Below are positions 52,667-60,015 of a stretch of 64,000 bases of DNA, in pieces (position 1 is the stretch's first letter; each line of letters begins with the position of its first letter). This DNA is from Mycobacterium gordonae (GTDB taxonomy: Bacteria; Actinomycetota; Actinomycetes; Mycobacteriales; Mycobacteriaceae). The position numbers and the translations under genes were made by a program. The notes under the pieces are model-generated. The model did no database searches. It worked only from the letters and a program-made list of their open reading frames with translations, and had not been told where the DNA came from. The DNA lies in assembly GCF_017086405.1 (NCBI RefSeq), contig NZ_CP070973.1:6976739-7040738 (forward strand), in the 5' to 3' direction.

Positions 52667-53134
52667 ATGGCAGACCCGCAGGATCGACCCGTCGGCGAGC
52701 CGCAATCCGGCCCGCCGGCCAAGAAGGCACCCGCGAAGAAGGCTGCCACCGGTAAGGCGCCGGGCAAGAAGGCACCGGTGAAAAAGGCCGCCTCCGCAAA
52801 AGCGCCCGCCAAAGCGCCGGCCAAGAAGGCGCCCGCGAAGAAGGCGCCGGCCAAGAAGGTTCCCGCCAAGAAGGCGGAACCCCCCGCCCCGAACCTGGTC
52901 GAGCAGCCCGTCGAGGCGCCCGCCGACCTGCGGCAGCACGCGGAAACCAACGGACAACTCGCCGCCGCGAAAGATGCTGCCGCACAGGCGAAATCGACTG
53001 TCGAGCGGGCGCAGAATCCGCTCCCGCAGGAGCCGCCCGAATCGTCGCCGCTGCAATCCCCCGGCCCGTGGCTGGTCGCGGTCGCGCTGAGCGTGCTGGC
53101 CATGCTGCTGGTCCGACAATTGCGTCGCCACTGA
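52667..53134 (+). CDS. hns: Lysine-rich H-NS-like membrane-anchored protein (Rv3852-like)
   Basis: Basic protein of 155 aa, called H-NS in M. tuberculosis on the basis of its basic, nucleic-acid-binding sequence. Residues about 18-70 hold repeated AKKAP and KAPAKK units like those of histone H1 tails. A C-terminal hydrophobic helix (PWLVAVALSVLAMLLVRQL) anchors it to the membrane. It is about 20 residues longer than the M. tuberculosis protein because of extra repeat units. It is not related to enterobacterial H-NS by sequence. Confidence 0.88.
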   Translation: MADPQDRPVGEPQSGPPAKKAPAKKAATGKAPGKKAPVKKAASAKAPAKAPAKKAPAKKAPAKKVPAKKAEPPAPNLVEQPVEAPADLRQHAETNGQLAAAKDAAAQAKSTVERAQNPLPQEPPESSPLQSPGPWLVAVALSVLAMLLVRQLRRH

Positions 53135-53136
53135 CG

Positions 53137-53622
53137 ATGGCGGTGACGTTCCGCCCGACGGCCGACCTGGTCGACGACATCGGCCCCGCGGTGCGCAGCT
53201 GCGATCTGCAGTTGCGCCAGTTCGGCGCCCGCACCCAATTCGCCGGGCCGATCACCACTGTCCGCTGCTTTCAGGACAACGCGCTGCTGAAGTCGATCCT
53301 GTCCGAACCCGGTGCGGGCGGGGTCCTGGTCGTCGACGGCGGCGGCTCACTGCACACGGCGCTTATCGGCGATCTGATCGCCGAACTGGCCCGCTCCAAC
53401 GGCTGGGCGGGACTGATCGTCAACGGGGCGGTGCGCGACGCCGCGGCACTGCGCGGCATCGATATCGGCATCAAAGCGCTGGGCACCAACCCCCGCAAGA
53501 GCACCAAGACCGGCGAAGGAGACCGGGACGTCGAAATCGCTCTGGGCGGTGTCACTTTCGCGCCGGGCGAGGTGGCCTACAGCGACGACGACGGCGTTGT
53601 CGTCGTCGCTGCAGGAGATTGA
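53137..53622 (+). CDS. rraA: RraA-like protein (Rv3853-like)
   Basis: Member of the RraA/demethylmenaquinone-methyltransferase-like family, 161 aa, known as a regulator of RNase E activity. The family block LVVDGGGSLHTALIGDLIAE is followed by GLIVNGAVRDAAAL, and the C-terminus has VTFAPGEVAYSDDDGVVVV. The ATG at 53137 lies 2 bp after the hns stop, so the two genes are probably coupled. Whether it inhibits RNase E or acts as an aldolase-like enzyme cannot be told from sequence. Confidence 0.9.
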   Translation: MAVTFRPTADLVDDIGPAVRSCDLQLRQFGARTQFAGPITTVRCFQDNALLKSILSEPGAGGVLVVDGGGSLHTALIGDLIAELARSNGWAGLIVNGAVRDAAALRGIDIGIKALGTNPRKSTKTGEGDRDVEIALGGVTFAPGEVAYSDDDGVVVVAAGD

Positions 53623-53636
53623 GCCGCATCCAGCTA

Positions 53637-55106
53637 CTAGACAGTTACCGGCGCGGGCTTTTTCGCGAATCGCAGACCCTCGCCGGCGATTTTGCCGCGC
53701 CGGATCAAATGGATGTCCCGCAGATAGTTCTGGTTGAGCCGCCACGGAGTACGCGAGCCCTGCTTGGGCAACTCGTCCAATGAACGCAACACATATCCCG
53801 GAGTGAACTCCATGAACGGGCGGTCCTCGACGTCGGGAGCCGGCTCGTCGACCACCACGGTGTCGTAGCCGTTGCCGTCCATGTAATTCATTAGACGGCA
53901 GGCGAACTCGGAAACCAGGTCGGCCTTCAGCGTCCACGAGGCATTGGTGTAGCCGATCGTATAGACCATGTTCGGAATGCCGGACAGCATCATGCCCTTG
54001 TAGGCCATCGTCTTCGTCAGATCCAGCGGCTCGCCATCGATGCTGGTGGTCGCGCCGCCGAACAATTGTAGGTTCAAACCCGTTGCGGTGACGATGATGT
54101 CGGCCGGCAGCTCGGTGCCGGAATTGAGCCGGATACCGGTCGCGGTGAACCGTTCGATGGTGTCGGTCACCACCTCGGCCTTGCCGTGGCGGATCGCGCG
54201 GAACAGGTCGCCGTTGGGCACCAGGCACAACCGCTGATCCCACGGGCTGTAGTGCGGCCCGAAATGCTTCCGGACGTCATAGCCTTCGGGCAGCTGGCGC
54301 TGGGCCAAACCCATCAGCATCTTCCGCATCCGTCGCGGCCACTTCTGACAGGCCCCGTATACCGCCGCCTGGCGCACCACGTTCTTCCACCGGATCGCGG
54401 TGTAGGCGGCCTTCTCCGGCAGGTAGCGGTTGAGCTTGTCGGCAATGCCATCTGCCTCCGGCTGCGACACGATGTAGGTCGGCGAGCGCTGCAGCATGGT
54501 GACCCGCTTGGCACCCGAATTCGCCAGTGCCGGAACCAGAGTGACAGCCGTTGCGCCACTTCCGATCACGACGACGTTCTTGCCCTGGTAGTCGAGATCC
54601 TCGGGCCAGTGTTGCGGGTGGATGATCGGGCCGGTGAACTCCTCGGCACCGGCGAACTTGGGTGCATAGCCTTCTTCGTAGTTGTAGTAGCCGCTGCACA
54701 GGAACAAAAACGAGCAGGTCACCACGCTTCGCGCGCCACCGTTGTCCACATGCAGGGTCCACTGGTTGTCGGCACTGGACCAGTCCGCGCCGACCACCCG
54801 CTGCTGGAAGCGGATGTGCCTGTCGATGCCGTACATGGCGGCGGTGCTCTTGACGTAGTCGAGGATCGGCTTGCCGTCCGCGATGGCCTGGCGTTCGGTC
54901 CAGGGCCGGAAGCGGAAGCCCAATGTGTACATGTCGGAGTCCGAGCGGATGCCGGGGTAGCGGAACAGGTCCCAGGTGCCGCCCATATCGGCCCGCTTTT
55001 CCAGGATGGCGTAGCTCTTCGTCGGGCAGCGGTCTTGCAGATGCCAGGCCGCGCTTACCCCCGAGATGCCGGCGCCGACGATGACGACGTCAAGGTGCTC
55101 AGTCAT
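53637..55106 (-). CDS. ethA: Baeyer-Villiger monooxygenase EthA (Rv3854c-like)
   Basis: FAD- and NADPH-dependent monooxygenase of 489 aa, exactly the M. tuberculosis length; it also activates the prodrug ethionamide there. The N-terminal Rossmann motif VVIVGAGISGVSAAWHL, the Baeyer-Villiger fingerprint FTGPIIHPQHWP (FxGxxxHxxxWP) and the second nucleotide motif VVVIGSGATAVTLVP are present. The natural substrate is probably a ketone linked to mycolates. It is divergent from ethR, but the gap between them is unusually long here. Confidence 0.95.
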   Translation of the reverse strand: MTEHLDVVIVGAGISGVSAAWHLQDRCPTKSYAILEKRADMGGTWDLFRYPGIRSDSDMYTLGFRFRPWTERQAIADGKPILDYVKSTAAMYGIDRHIRFQQRVVGADWSSADNQWTLHVDNGGARSVVTCSFLFLCSGYYNYEEGYAPKFAGAEEFTGPIIHPQHWPEDLDYQGKNVVVIGSGATAVTLVPALANSGAKRVTMLQRSPTYIVSQPEADGIADKLNRYLPEKAAYTAIRWKNVVRQAAVYGACQKWPRRMRKMLMGLAQRQLPEGYDVRKHFGPHYSPWDQRLCLVPNGDLFRAIRHGKAEVVTDTIERFTATGIRLNSGTELPADIIVTATGLNLQLFGGATTSIDGEPLDLTKTMAYKGMMLSGIPNMVYTIGYTNASWTLKADLVSEFACRLMNYMDGNGYDTVVVDEPAPDVEDRPFMEFTPGYVLRSLDELPKQGSRTPWRLNQNYLRDIHLIRRGKIAGEGLRFAKKPAPVTV

Positions 55107-55117
55107 GCCGGCCAGGT

Positions 55118-55156
55118 TATCAACGCCGTGTCGAGTCGGTCAACGAGGTGTCGACG
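55118..55156. promoter_or_regulatory. EthR operator next to ethA
   Basis: On the minus strand this reads GTCGACACCTCGTTGACCG then ACTCGACACGGCGTTGAT. From memory this closely resembles the EthR operator of M. tuberculosis (GTCGACATCTCGTTGACGG with a similar second half), which also ends just upstream of the ethA start. EthR would bind cooperatively here and repress ethA. Confidence 0.7.
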
Positions 55157-55252
55157 CATGGCAGTAGAACCGCACGAGAGCTGGGGATACGCTGTTGCCC
55201 ACGCAGCGGCGACGTTGTGTTCCGCCGAGCGACATGCCAGCGGGTACGGCAC

Positions 55253-55438
55253 GTGTCCTTCGTTATCGCTGCCGGAGGCCCTGGATTCGTTCGGCGCAGG
55301 CCTGGTGACTCTTGGTTCGAGCCTGGCGGAGGCCACCTTCGTCGCGGCCGCCGGCACGATTCGGCTGGTGGCGGCAGCCGGGAACGAGGTCTCGGCAGCG
55401 ATCGCGGCGCCATTCTCCGCGCACGGCCGGGGCTACTT
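55253..55438 (+). pseudogene. PE domain remnant inside the ethA-ethR intergenic region
   Basis: A GTG at 55253 reads MSFVIA, the usual PE start; the frame then shifts near 55270. The other frame continues the PE consensus: PEALDSFGAGLVTLGSSLAE, then TFVAAAGTIRLVAAAGNEV and SAAIAAPFSAHGRGYLS. The PE domain stops at about residue 65 just before the ethR promoter. It is a decayed fragment inserted between ethA and ethR, and it has no downstream PGRS. Confidence 0.8.
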
Positions 55439-55475
55439 GTCGACATACTGTCGAGAGTCTCAACGCGGTGTAAGC
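55438..55475. promoter_or_regulatory. Operator-like sequence on the ethR side
   Basis: TGTCGACATACTGTCGAG followed by TCTCAACGCGGTG contains words found in the ethA-side operator (GTCGACA, CTGTCGA, TCAACG). It lies just upstream of the ethR GTG. The PE insertion may have duplicated or split the operator. Binding is a prediction. Confidence 0.45.
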
Positions 55476-55482
55476 TGCCTGC

Positions 55483-56130
55483 GTGACCACCTCCCCGGCG
55501 AACAAGGCTTCGCTCCCACGGGGACGGCGCAGCGCACGTCCGTCCGGGGACGAGCGGGAGCTGGCCATCCTGGCCACCGCGGAAAAGCTGTTGGAAGATC
55601 GCCCGCTGGCTGACATCTCGGTCGACGACCTGGCCAAAGGCGCCGGCATCTCCCGGCCTACGTTCTACTTCTACTTCCCGTCCAAGGAAGCGGTGCTGTT
55701 GACCCTGCTGGACCGGGTGGTCAACGAGGCCGACTCGGCCCTGCAGGCCCTCACCGACCGGCTGGAGGCCGGCCGCGACGACATGTGGCGCACCGGGATC
55801 AACGTGTTCGTGCAGACGTTCGGAGCGCACCGCGCCGTCATCCGCGGCGGTCAGGGCGTCCGGGCCATCAATGTTGAAGCCCGAGAGTTGTGGTCGGCGT
55901 TCATGCAGAAGTGGATCGCCCACACCGCGTCCATCATCGAGGCCGAGCGAGAGCGGGGAGCCGCGCCCGACACCTTGCCCGCCGGGGAACTGGCCACGGC
56001 GCTGAACCTGATGAACGAGCGCGCACTGTCGGCGTCCTTCCTGGCCGAGGAACCCTCGGTGCCGGAGGCCACCGTGCTGGACACCCTGGTGCATATCTGG
56101 GTCAGCGCCATCTACGGCGAACGACGCTGA
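55483..56130 (+). CDS. ethR: TetR-family repressor EthR (Rv3855-like)
   Basis: TetR repressor of 215 aa that controls ethA. The N-terminal HTH is ISVDDLAKGAGISRPTFYFY, followed by the long ligand-binding helical domain (NVFVQTFGAHRAVIRGGQGV). EthR of M. tuberculosis is 216 aa and senses a hydrophobic ligand. GTG start at 55483. It lies only 24 bp upstream of the dinB gene, so dinB might be partly cotranscribed. Confidence 0.93.
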   Translation: MTTSPANKASLPRGRRSARPSGDERELAILATAEKLLEDRPLADISVDDLAKGAGISRPTFYFYFPSKEAVLLTLLDRVVNEADSALQALTDRLEAGRDDMWRTGINVFVQTFGAHRAVIRGGQGVRAINVEARELWSAFMQKWIAHTASIIEAERERGAAPDTLPAGELATALNLMNERALSASFLAEEPSVPEATVLDTLVHIWVSAIYGERR

Positions 56131-56147
56131 CCTGTCGGCACCGCATG

Positions 56148-56161
56148 CGAACATATGTTCG
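56148..56161. promoter_or_regulatory. LexA/SOS-type box over the start of dinB
   Basis: CGAAC-ATAT-GTTCG matches the mycobacterial LexA consensus TCGAACN4GTTCGA at the ten central palindromic positions; only the outermost T and A differ. The ATG of the dinB gene lies inside it. It suggests DNA-damage control of the polymerase. The true start may then be the GTG at 56161. Confidence 0.65.
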
Positions 56162-57354
56162 TGCGCTGTGAGGCGTCCGTTCTGCACGCGGACCTGGATT
56201 CGTTCTACGCCTCCGTCGAACAGCGGGACGACCCCGGGTTACGGGGCCGCCCGGTGATCGTCGGCGGCGGGGTCGTGCTGGCCGCGAGCTACGAGGCCAA
56301 GGCGTACGGGGTGCGCACCGCGATGGGTGGTGCGCAGGCGCGCCGGCTGTGCCCACACGCGGTGGTGGTCCCGCCGCGGATGAGCGCCTACTCCAAAGCC
56401 AGCGACGCCGTGTTCGAGGTGTTCCGCGACTGCACGCCGCAAGTCGAGCCGCTGTCGGTGGACGAGGCGTTCCTCGACGTCGCCGGCCTGCGCCGGGTGT
56501 CCGGCACGCCCACCGAGATCGGCGCGCGGCTGCGCCGGGACGTGCGCGCCCGCGTCGGCCTACCCATCACCGTCGGTATCGCCCGGACCAAGTTCCTGGC
56601 CAAAGTCGCCAGCCAGGAGGCCAAGCCCGACGGTCTGCTGCTGGTGCCACCCGATCGCGAGCTGGAGTTCCTGCATCCGCTGCCGGTGCGCCGGCTGTGG
56701 GGCGTAGGTGGGGTGACCGCCGAGAAGCTGCACAGCCACGGCATCACCACCGTCGCCGAGGTCGCCGAACTCGGTGAGTCGATGCTGGCGTCCATGGTGG
56801 GTCCAGCGATGGGCCGCCAACTGTATGCCCTGTCCCGCAACATCGACCGCCGGCGCGTGACCACCGGGGTACGGCGACGCTCGGTGGGAGCCCAGCGCGC
56901 GTTGGGCCGCGCCGGCACCGCGATGTCAGCCACCGAGATCGACGCGGTGGTGGTGAATCTGATCGACCGGATCACCGGCCGGATGCGGGCCGCGGGACGC
57001 ACCGGGCGCACCGTGGTGCTGCGGCTGCGCTTCGACGACTTCACCCGGGCCACCCGATCCCAGACGATGCCGCGGGCCACCTCCTCGACGGCCCCCATCC
57101 TGGCCACCGCCCGCCGACTGGTGGCGTCGGCGGCGCCGCTGATCGACGAACGGGGCCTGACGCTGGTGGGCTTCGCTGTCTCGGGTATCGATCGCAGCGG
57201 CGCCCAGCAGTTGATGTTGCCGTTCGACGGGCAGACGCCGGCGGTCGACGAAGCGATCGACGAGGTGCATCGCCGTTACGGCAAGTCCGCTTTGACGCGG
57301 GCCGTGCTCGTCGGTCGCGACCCGGGACCGGAGATGCCGCGGCTACCCGACTGA
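56155..57354 (+). CDS. dinB: Y-family DNA polymerase IV, DinB3-like
   Basis: Translesion DNA polymerase of 399 aa. The palm motifs HADLDSFYASVEQ and PLSVDEAFLDVAG carry the catalytic acidic residues, and the thumb/finger regions follow. The C-terminus has the beta-clamp binding motif QQLMLPF. Its location next to ethR corresponds to M. smegmatis DinB3 as I recall; M. tuberculosis has no polymerase gene here. ATG at 56155 or GTG at 56161. A LexA-like box covers the start. It converges with and overlaps the PHP gene by 12 bp. Confidence 0.92.
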   Translation: MFVRCEASVLHADLDSFYASVEQRDDPGLRGRPVIVGGGVVLAASYEAKAYGVRTAMGGAQARRLCPHAVVVPPRMSAYSKASDAVFEVFRDCTPQVEPLSVDEAFLDVAGLRRVSGTPTEIGARLRRDVRARVGLPITVGIARTKFLAKVASQEAKPDGLLLVPPDRELEFLHPLPVRRLWGVGGVTAEKLHSHGITTVAEVAELGESMLASMVGPAMGRQLYALSRNIDRRRVTTGVRRRSVGAQRALGRAGTAMSATEIDAVVVNLIDRITGRMRAAGRTGRTVVLRLRFDDFTRATRSQTMPRATSSTAPILATARRLVASAAPLIDERGLTLVGFAVSGIDRSGAQQLMLPFDGQTPAVDEAIDEVHRRYGKSALTRAVLVGRDPGPEMPRLPD

Positions 57355-58356
57355 GCCGGCCCACTCCACCAGGCGTTCCGCCGGCCAGGTGTTGACGATG
57401 CGGTCCACGTCGATGCCGGCGTCCAGCGCCCGCTGCGCGCCGTAGCCCAGGAAGTCCAGCTGGCCCGGCGCGTGCGCGTCGGTGTCGATGCTGAACACGC
57501 AGCCGATGTCACGCGCCAGATTCAGCAGTCGGGTGGGCGGGTCCCGGCGTTCGGGGCGAGAGTTGATCTCTACCGCAGTGCCGTGGTCGCGGCACGCGGT
57601 GAAAACCTTCTCCGCATCGAACTTCGACTCCGCCCGGATGCCGCGATTCCCCGAGACCAGGCGTCCGGTGCAGTGACCCAGTACGTCGACGTGACCGTCG
57701 GAGACCGCCCGCACCATCCGTCGGGTCATCGCCGCGGGTTCCATCGACAGCTTCGAGTGCACGCTGGCGACCACGATGTCGAGGCGGTCTAGCAGCTCGC
57801 TCTCCTGGTCCAGCGCGCCGTCGTCGAGAATGTCGACCTCTATCCCGGTGAGGATGTGCAACGGCGCGAACTTCTCCCGCAACTCGTCGATCACGTCAAG
57901 CTGCTTGCGCAGCCGGTCCGGAGACAGGCCGTTGGCGATCGTCAGCCTCGGCGAGTGATCGGTCAGCGCGCAGTACTCGTGCCCGAGTGCTGCCGCGGTG
58001 GCCATCATCTCCGCGATCGGCGCCGACCCGTCGGACCAGTTCGAATGCAGGTGCAGATCACCACGTAAGGCCGCGCGGAGCTCACCCCCGCCGAGATCCT
58101 CCGCGCCGGCACGCAATTCGGCCAGTTGATCCGGCTCCTGCCCGGCCCACGCCTGCGCGATCACCATCGCGGTCTTGGGGCCGATGCCTGGGATCGACTG
58201 CCAGCTGTTGGCCTGGCCGTGGCGCTCCAGCGCGGCTTCGTCGAGACGCTCGATGATGTCGGCGGCGTTGCGGTACGCCATCACCCGCCGGGAATCCTGG
58301 CGGCTGCGGTCCTTGTAGTACGCGATCTGGCGCAGCGCGAAGACCGGATCTATCAC
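57343..58356 (-). CDS. PHP-domain protein with helix-hairpin-helix (Rv3856c-like)
   Basis: Protein of 337 aa combining an N-terminal helix-hairpin-helix region (YKDRSRQDSRRVMAYRNAAD, IPGIGPKTAMVI) with a C-terminal PHP phosphoesterase domain. PHP metal motifs are GDLHLHSNWSDG, TDHSPRL, GIEVDIL, VASVHSKL and DTDAHAP. This is the layout of the C-terminal part of bacterial polymerase X, but the polymerase palm domain is missing. A 3'-5' exonuclease or phosphoesterase role in DNA repair is plausible. GTG at 58356 overlaps the stop of the upstream membrane gene (GTGA). It ends inside dinB. Confidence 0.9.
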   Translation of the reverse strand: MIDPVFALRQIAYYKDRSRQDSRRVMAYRNAADIIERLDEAALERHGQANSWQSIPGIGPKTAMVIAQAWAGQEPDQLAELRAGAEDLGGGELRAALRGDLHLHSNWSDGSAPIAEMMATAAALGHEYCALTDHSPRLTIANGLSPDRLRKQLDVIDELREKFAPLHILTGIEVDILDDGALDQESELLDRLDIVVASVHSKLSMEPAAMTRRMVRAVSDGHVDVLGHCTGRLVSGNRGIRAESKFDAEKVFTACRDHGTAVEINSRPERRDPPTRLLNLARDIGCVFSIDTDAHAPGQLDFLGYGAQRALDAGIDVDRIVNTWPAERLVEWAGSVG

Positions 58357-58778
58357 AGCAACTGACCGGCGATGAACCCGGCGAACACGACGCCGAAACC
58401 GCCCATCTCGCCAATGATGAGCAGGGCCATGAAGAAGCCGGTTCCCCGCACTGGTGGGTCGAATTGGTTCTCGGTGTCGCGGCGAGCCCCGTGCACGATG
58501 TAGCCGACGATCGCTCCGACGAAGAAGAACACCGCCACGGCTGTCGCGGTCAGATTGACCCAGGCCGGCCACACACTGAGTTCGACGAACGGCGCGAACA
58601 ACAGCGTGGCGAATGCGTACAACAATGCCGCCCGATGGGCGATGTCCACATAGACGTGCGCGCGATGATCTTCGGCGACCATGATCTGGCGGTACTTCCA
58701 GACGCCGAGCGCCAGCGCCAGCAGAAAGATCAGCCCCGTCGCCAGCAGGGTCAGTTTGGTATCGAGTCCGAGAACCAT
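58353..58778 (-). CDS. Four-helix membrane protein (Rv3857c-like)
   Basis: Integral membrane protein of 141 aa with four predicted helices (about residues 8-27, 47-64, 72-92 and 114-138). A central acidic/His segment AEDHRAHVYVDIAHRAALL and a loop HGARRDTENQFDPPVRGTG are notable. The equivalent gene in M. tuberculosis is similarly placed. No function is known. Its stop overlaps the start of the PHP gene. Confidence 0.85.
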   Translation of the reverse strand: MVLGLDTKLTLLATGLIFLLALALGVWKYRQIMVAEDHRAHVYVDIAHRAALLYAFATLLFAPFVELSVWPAWVNLTATAVAVFFFVGAIVGYIVHGARRDTENQFDPPVRGTGFFMALLIIGEMGGFGVVFAGFIAGQLL

Positions 58779-58805
58779 TGTCTGGCCGAGTCTAGTGTCG
58801 AGTTC

Positions 58806-59654
58806 ATGCGCTTTGCATTCAAGACCTCACCTCAGAACACCACCTGGGCCGACATGCTGGCCGTTTGGCAGGCCGCCGACGACATCGACCTCTTCGAATC
58901 CGGCTGGACCTTCGACCACTTCTATCCGATCTTCTCCGACTCGACCGGACCCTGCCTGGAGGGCTGGACGACGCTTGCGGCCCTGGCGCAGGCCACCAAG
59001 CGGCTGCGGCTCGGCACTCTGGTCACCGGCATCCACTACCGCCACCCCGCGGTCCTGGCGAACATGGCGGCCACGCTCGACGTCGTCTCCAACGGGCGCC
59101 TCGAACTCGGCATCGGCGCCGGTTGGAACGAAGAGGAATCCGGCGCCTACGGCATCGAGCTGGGCAGCATCAGGGAACGATTCGACCGGTTCGAGGAAGC
59201 CTGCCAGGTGCTGGTCGGCCTGCTCAGCGACGAGACCACTACCTTCGAGGGCAAGTACTACCAACTCAGGGACGCCCGCAATGAGCCCAAGGGCCCGCAG
59301 CGGCCGCATCCGCCGATCGCCATCGGCGGTAGTGGCGAGAAACGGACTCTGCCGCTAACCGCGCGCTACGCGCAACACTGGAACTTCGCCGGGGGCACAC
59401 CGGAGGAGTTCGCGCGCAAGCGCGACGTGCTGGCCGCCCGCTGCCACGACATCGGGCGCGACCCGAAGGAAATCACTTTGTCGGCCCACTTGGGGCTTGG
59501 ACCCGATCGCGGCTACGGGCAAGTCATCGACAACGCGGCGGCGCTGGGGGCCGAGGGCCTCGACTTGGGAATCGTCTACATCGCCCCGCCACATGACCCT
59601 GCCGTGTTGGAGCCGTTGGCCGAGGCGATCCGGGACTCGGGCCTGCTGAGCTAG
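58806..59654 (+). CDS. LLM-class F420-dependent oxidoreductase
   Basis: Bacterial-luciferase-like monooxygenase family protein of 282 aa using coenzyme F420 or FMN. It has the TIM-barrel blocks RLRLGTLVTGIHYRHPAVLA, LELGIGAGWNEEESGAYGIE, RFDRFEEACQVLVGLLS and HPPIAIGGSGEKRTLPLTAR. The order and Gly-rich pattern are typical of mycobacterial F420 enzymes. Substrate unknown. ATG at 58806, divergent from the membrane protein gene by 27 bp. Confidence 0.9.
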   Translation: MRFAFKTSPQNTTWADMLAVWQAADDIDLFESGWTFDHFYPIFSDSTGPCLEGWTTLAALAQATKRLRLGTLVTGIHYRHPAVLANMAATLDVVSNGRLELGIGAGWNEEESGAYGIELGSIRERFDRFEEACQVLVGLLSDETTTFEGKYYQLRDARNEPKGPQRPHPPIAIGGSGEKRTLPLTARYAQHWNFAGGTPEEFARKRDVLAARCHDIGRDPKEITLSAHLGLGPDRGYGQVIDNAAALGAEGLDLGIVYIAPPHDPAVLEPLAEAIRDSGLLS

Positions 59655-60015
59655 CTGAGCAAACAAACTGCGGATTACGGCGAGGGGCGGCCTACGCTGA
59701 CCCGCCAGGGTCAAATGGCGAATCGCAACATCTCTTCGGCCGTCACCAGACGCTCGTTCCGCGCCGGGAACTCGCGGCTCTTCACCGGGTGACGGACCAG
59801 AGACCAGGCGATTCGCCCCATCCTTGACCGGGGAACTGGGTTCATGTGCACGGTGATCACTCCTGCGATCGAACTAACGCAACCGTGGCTCCTAGGCGGC
59901 CCGAGCGTGCCTCTGTGTGACGGAGCCCACAGGAAGTTATTAGACACCCCCGCTCTGGCAAACCTTCGGCGGCGCGCCGAAGGTTTATCAAATGTTTCAG
60001 ATGTGACTGGTGTGG
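59655..60015. other. Intergenic region around the small basic gene
   Basis: Apart from the 46-aa gene at 59711-59851, this stretch shows no other supported gene. The part from 59852 to 60015 is where the small gene's promoter should be and where the gltD transcript ends. No clear terminator stem was found. Confidence 0.4.
59711..59851 (-). CDS. Small basic protein of unknown function
   Basis: A 46-aa frame beginning MHMNPVPRSRMGRIAWSLVR and ending RLVTAEEMLRFAI. The GTG start at 59851 is preceded by AGGAG 8 nt upstream, a near-ideal ribosome binding site, which makes a real small gene likely. It is basic with an amphipathic end. It lies between the LLM enzyme and gltD. A longer reading to 59947 is possible but has no such site. 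No function is known. Confidence 0.6.
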   Translation of the reverse strand: MHMNPVPRSRMGRIAWSLVRHPVKSREFPARNERLVTAEEMLRFAI

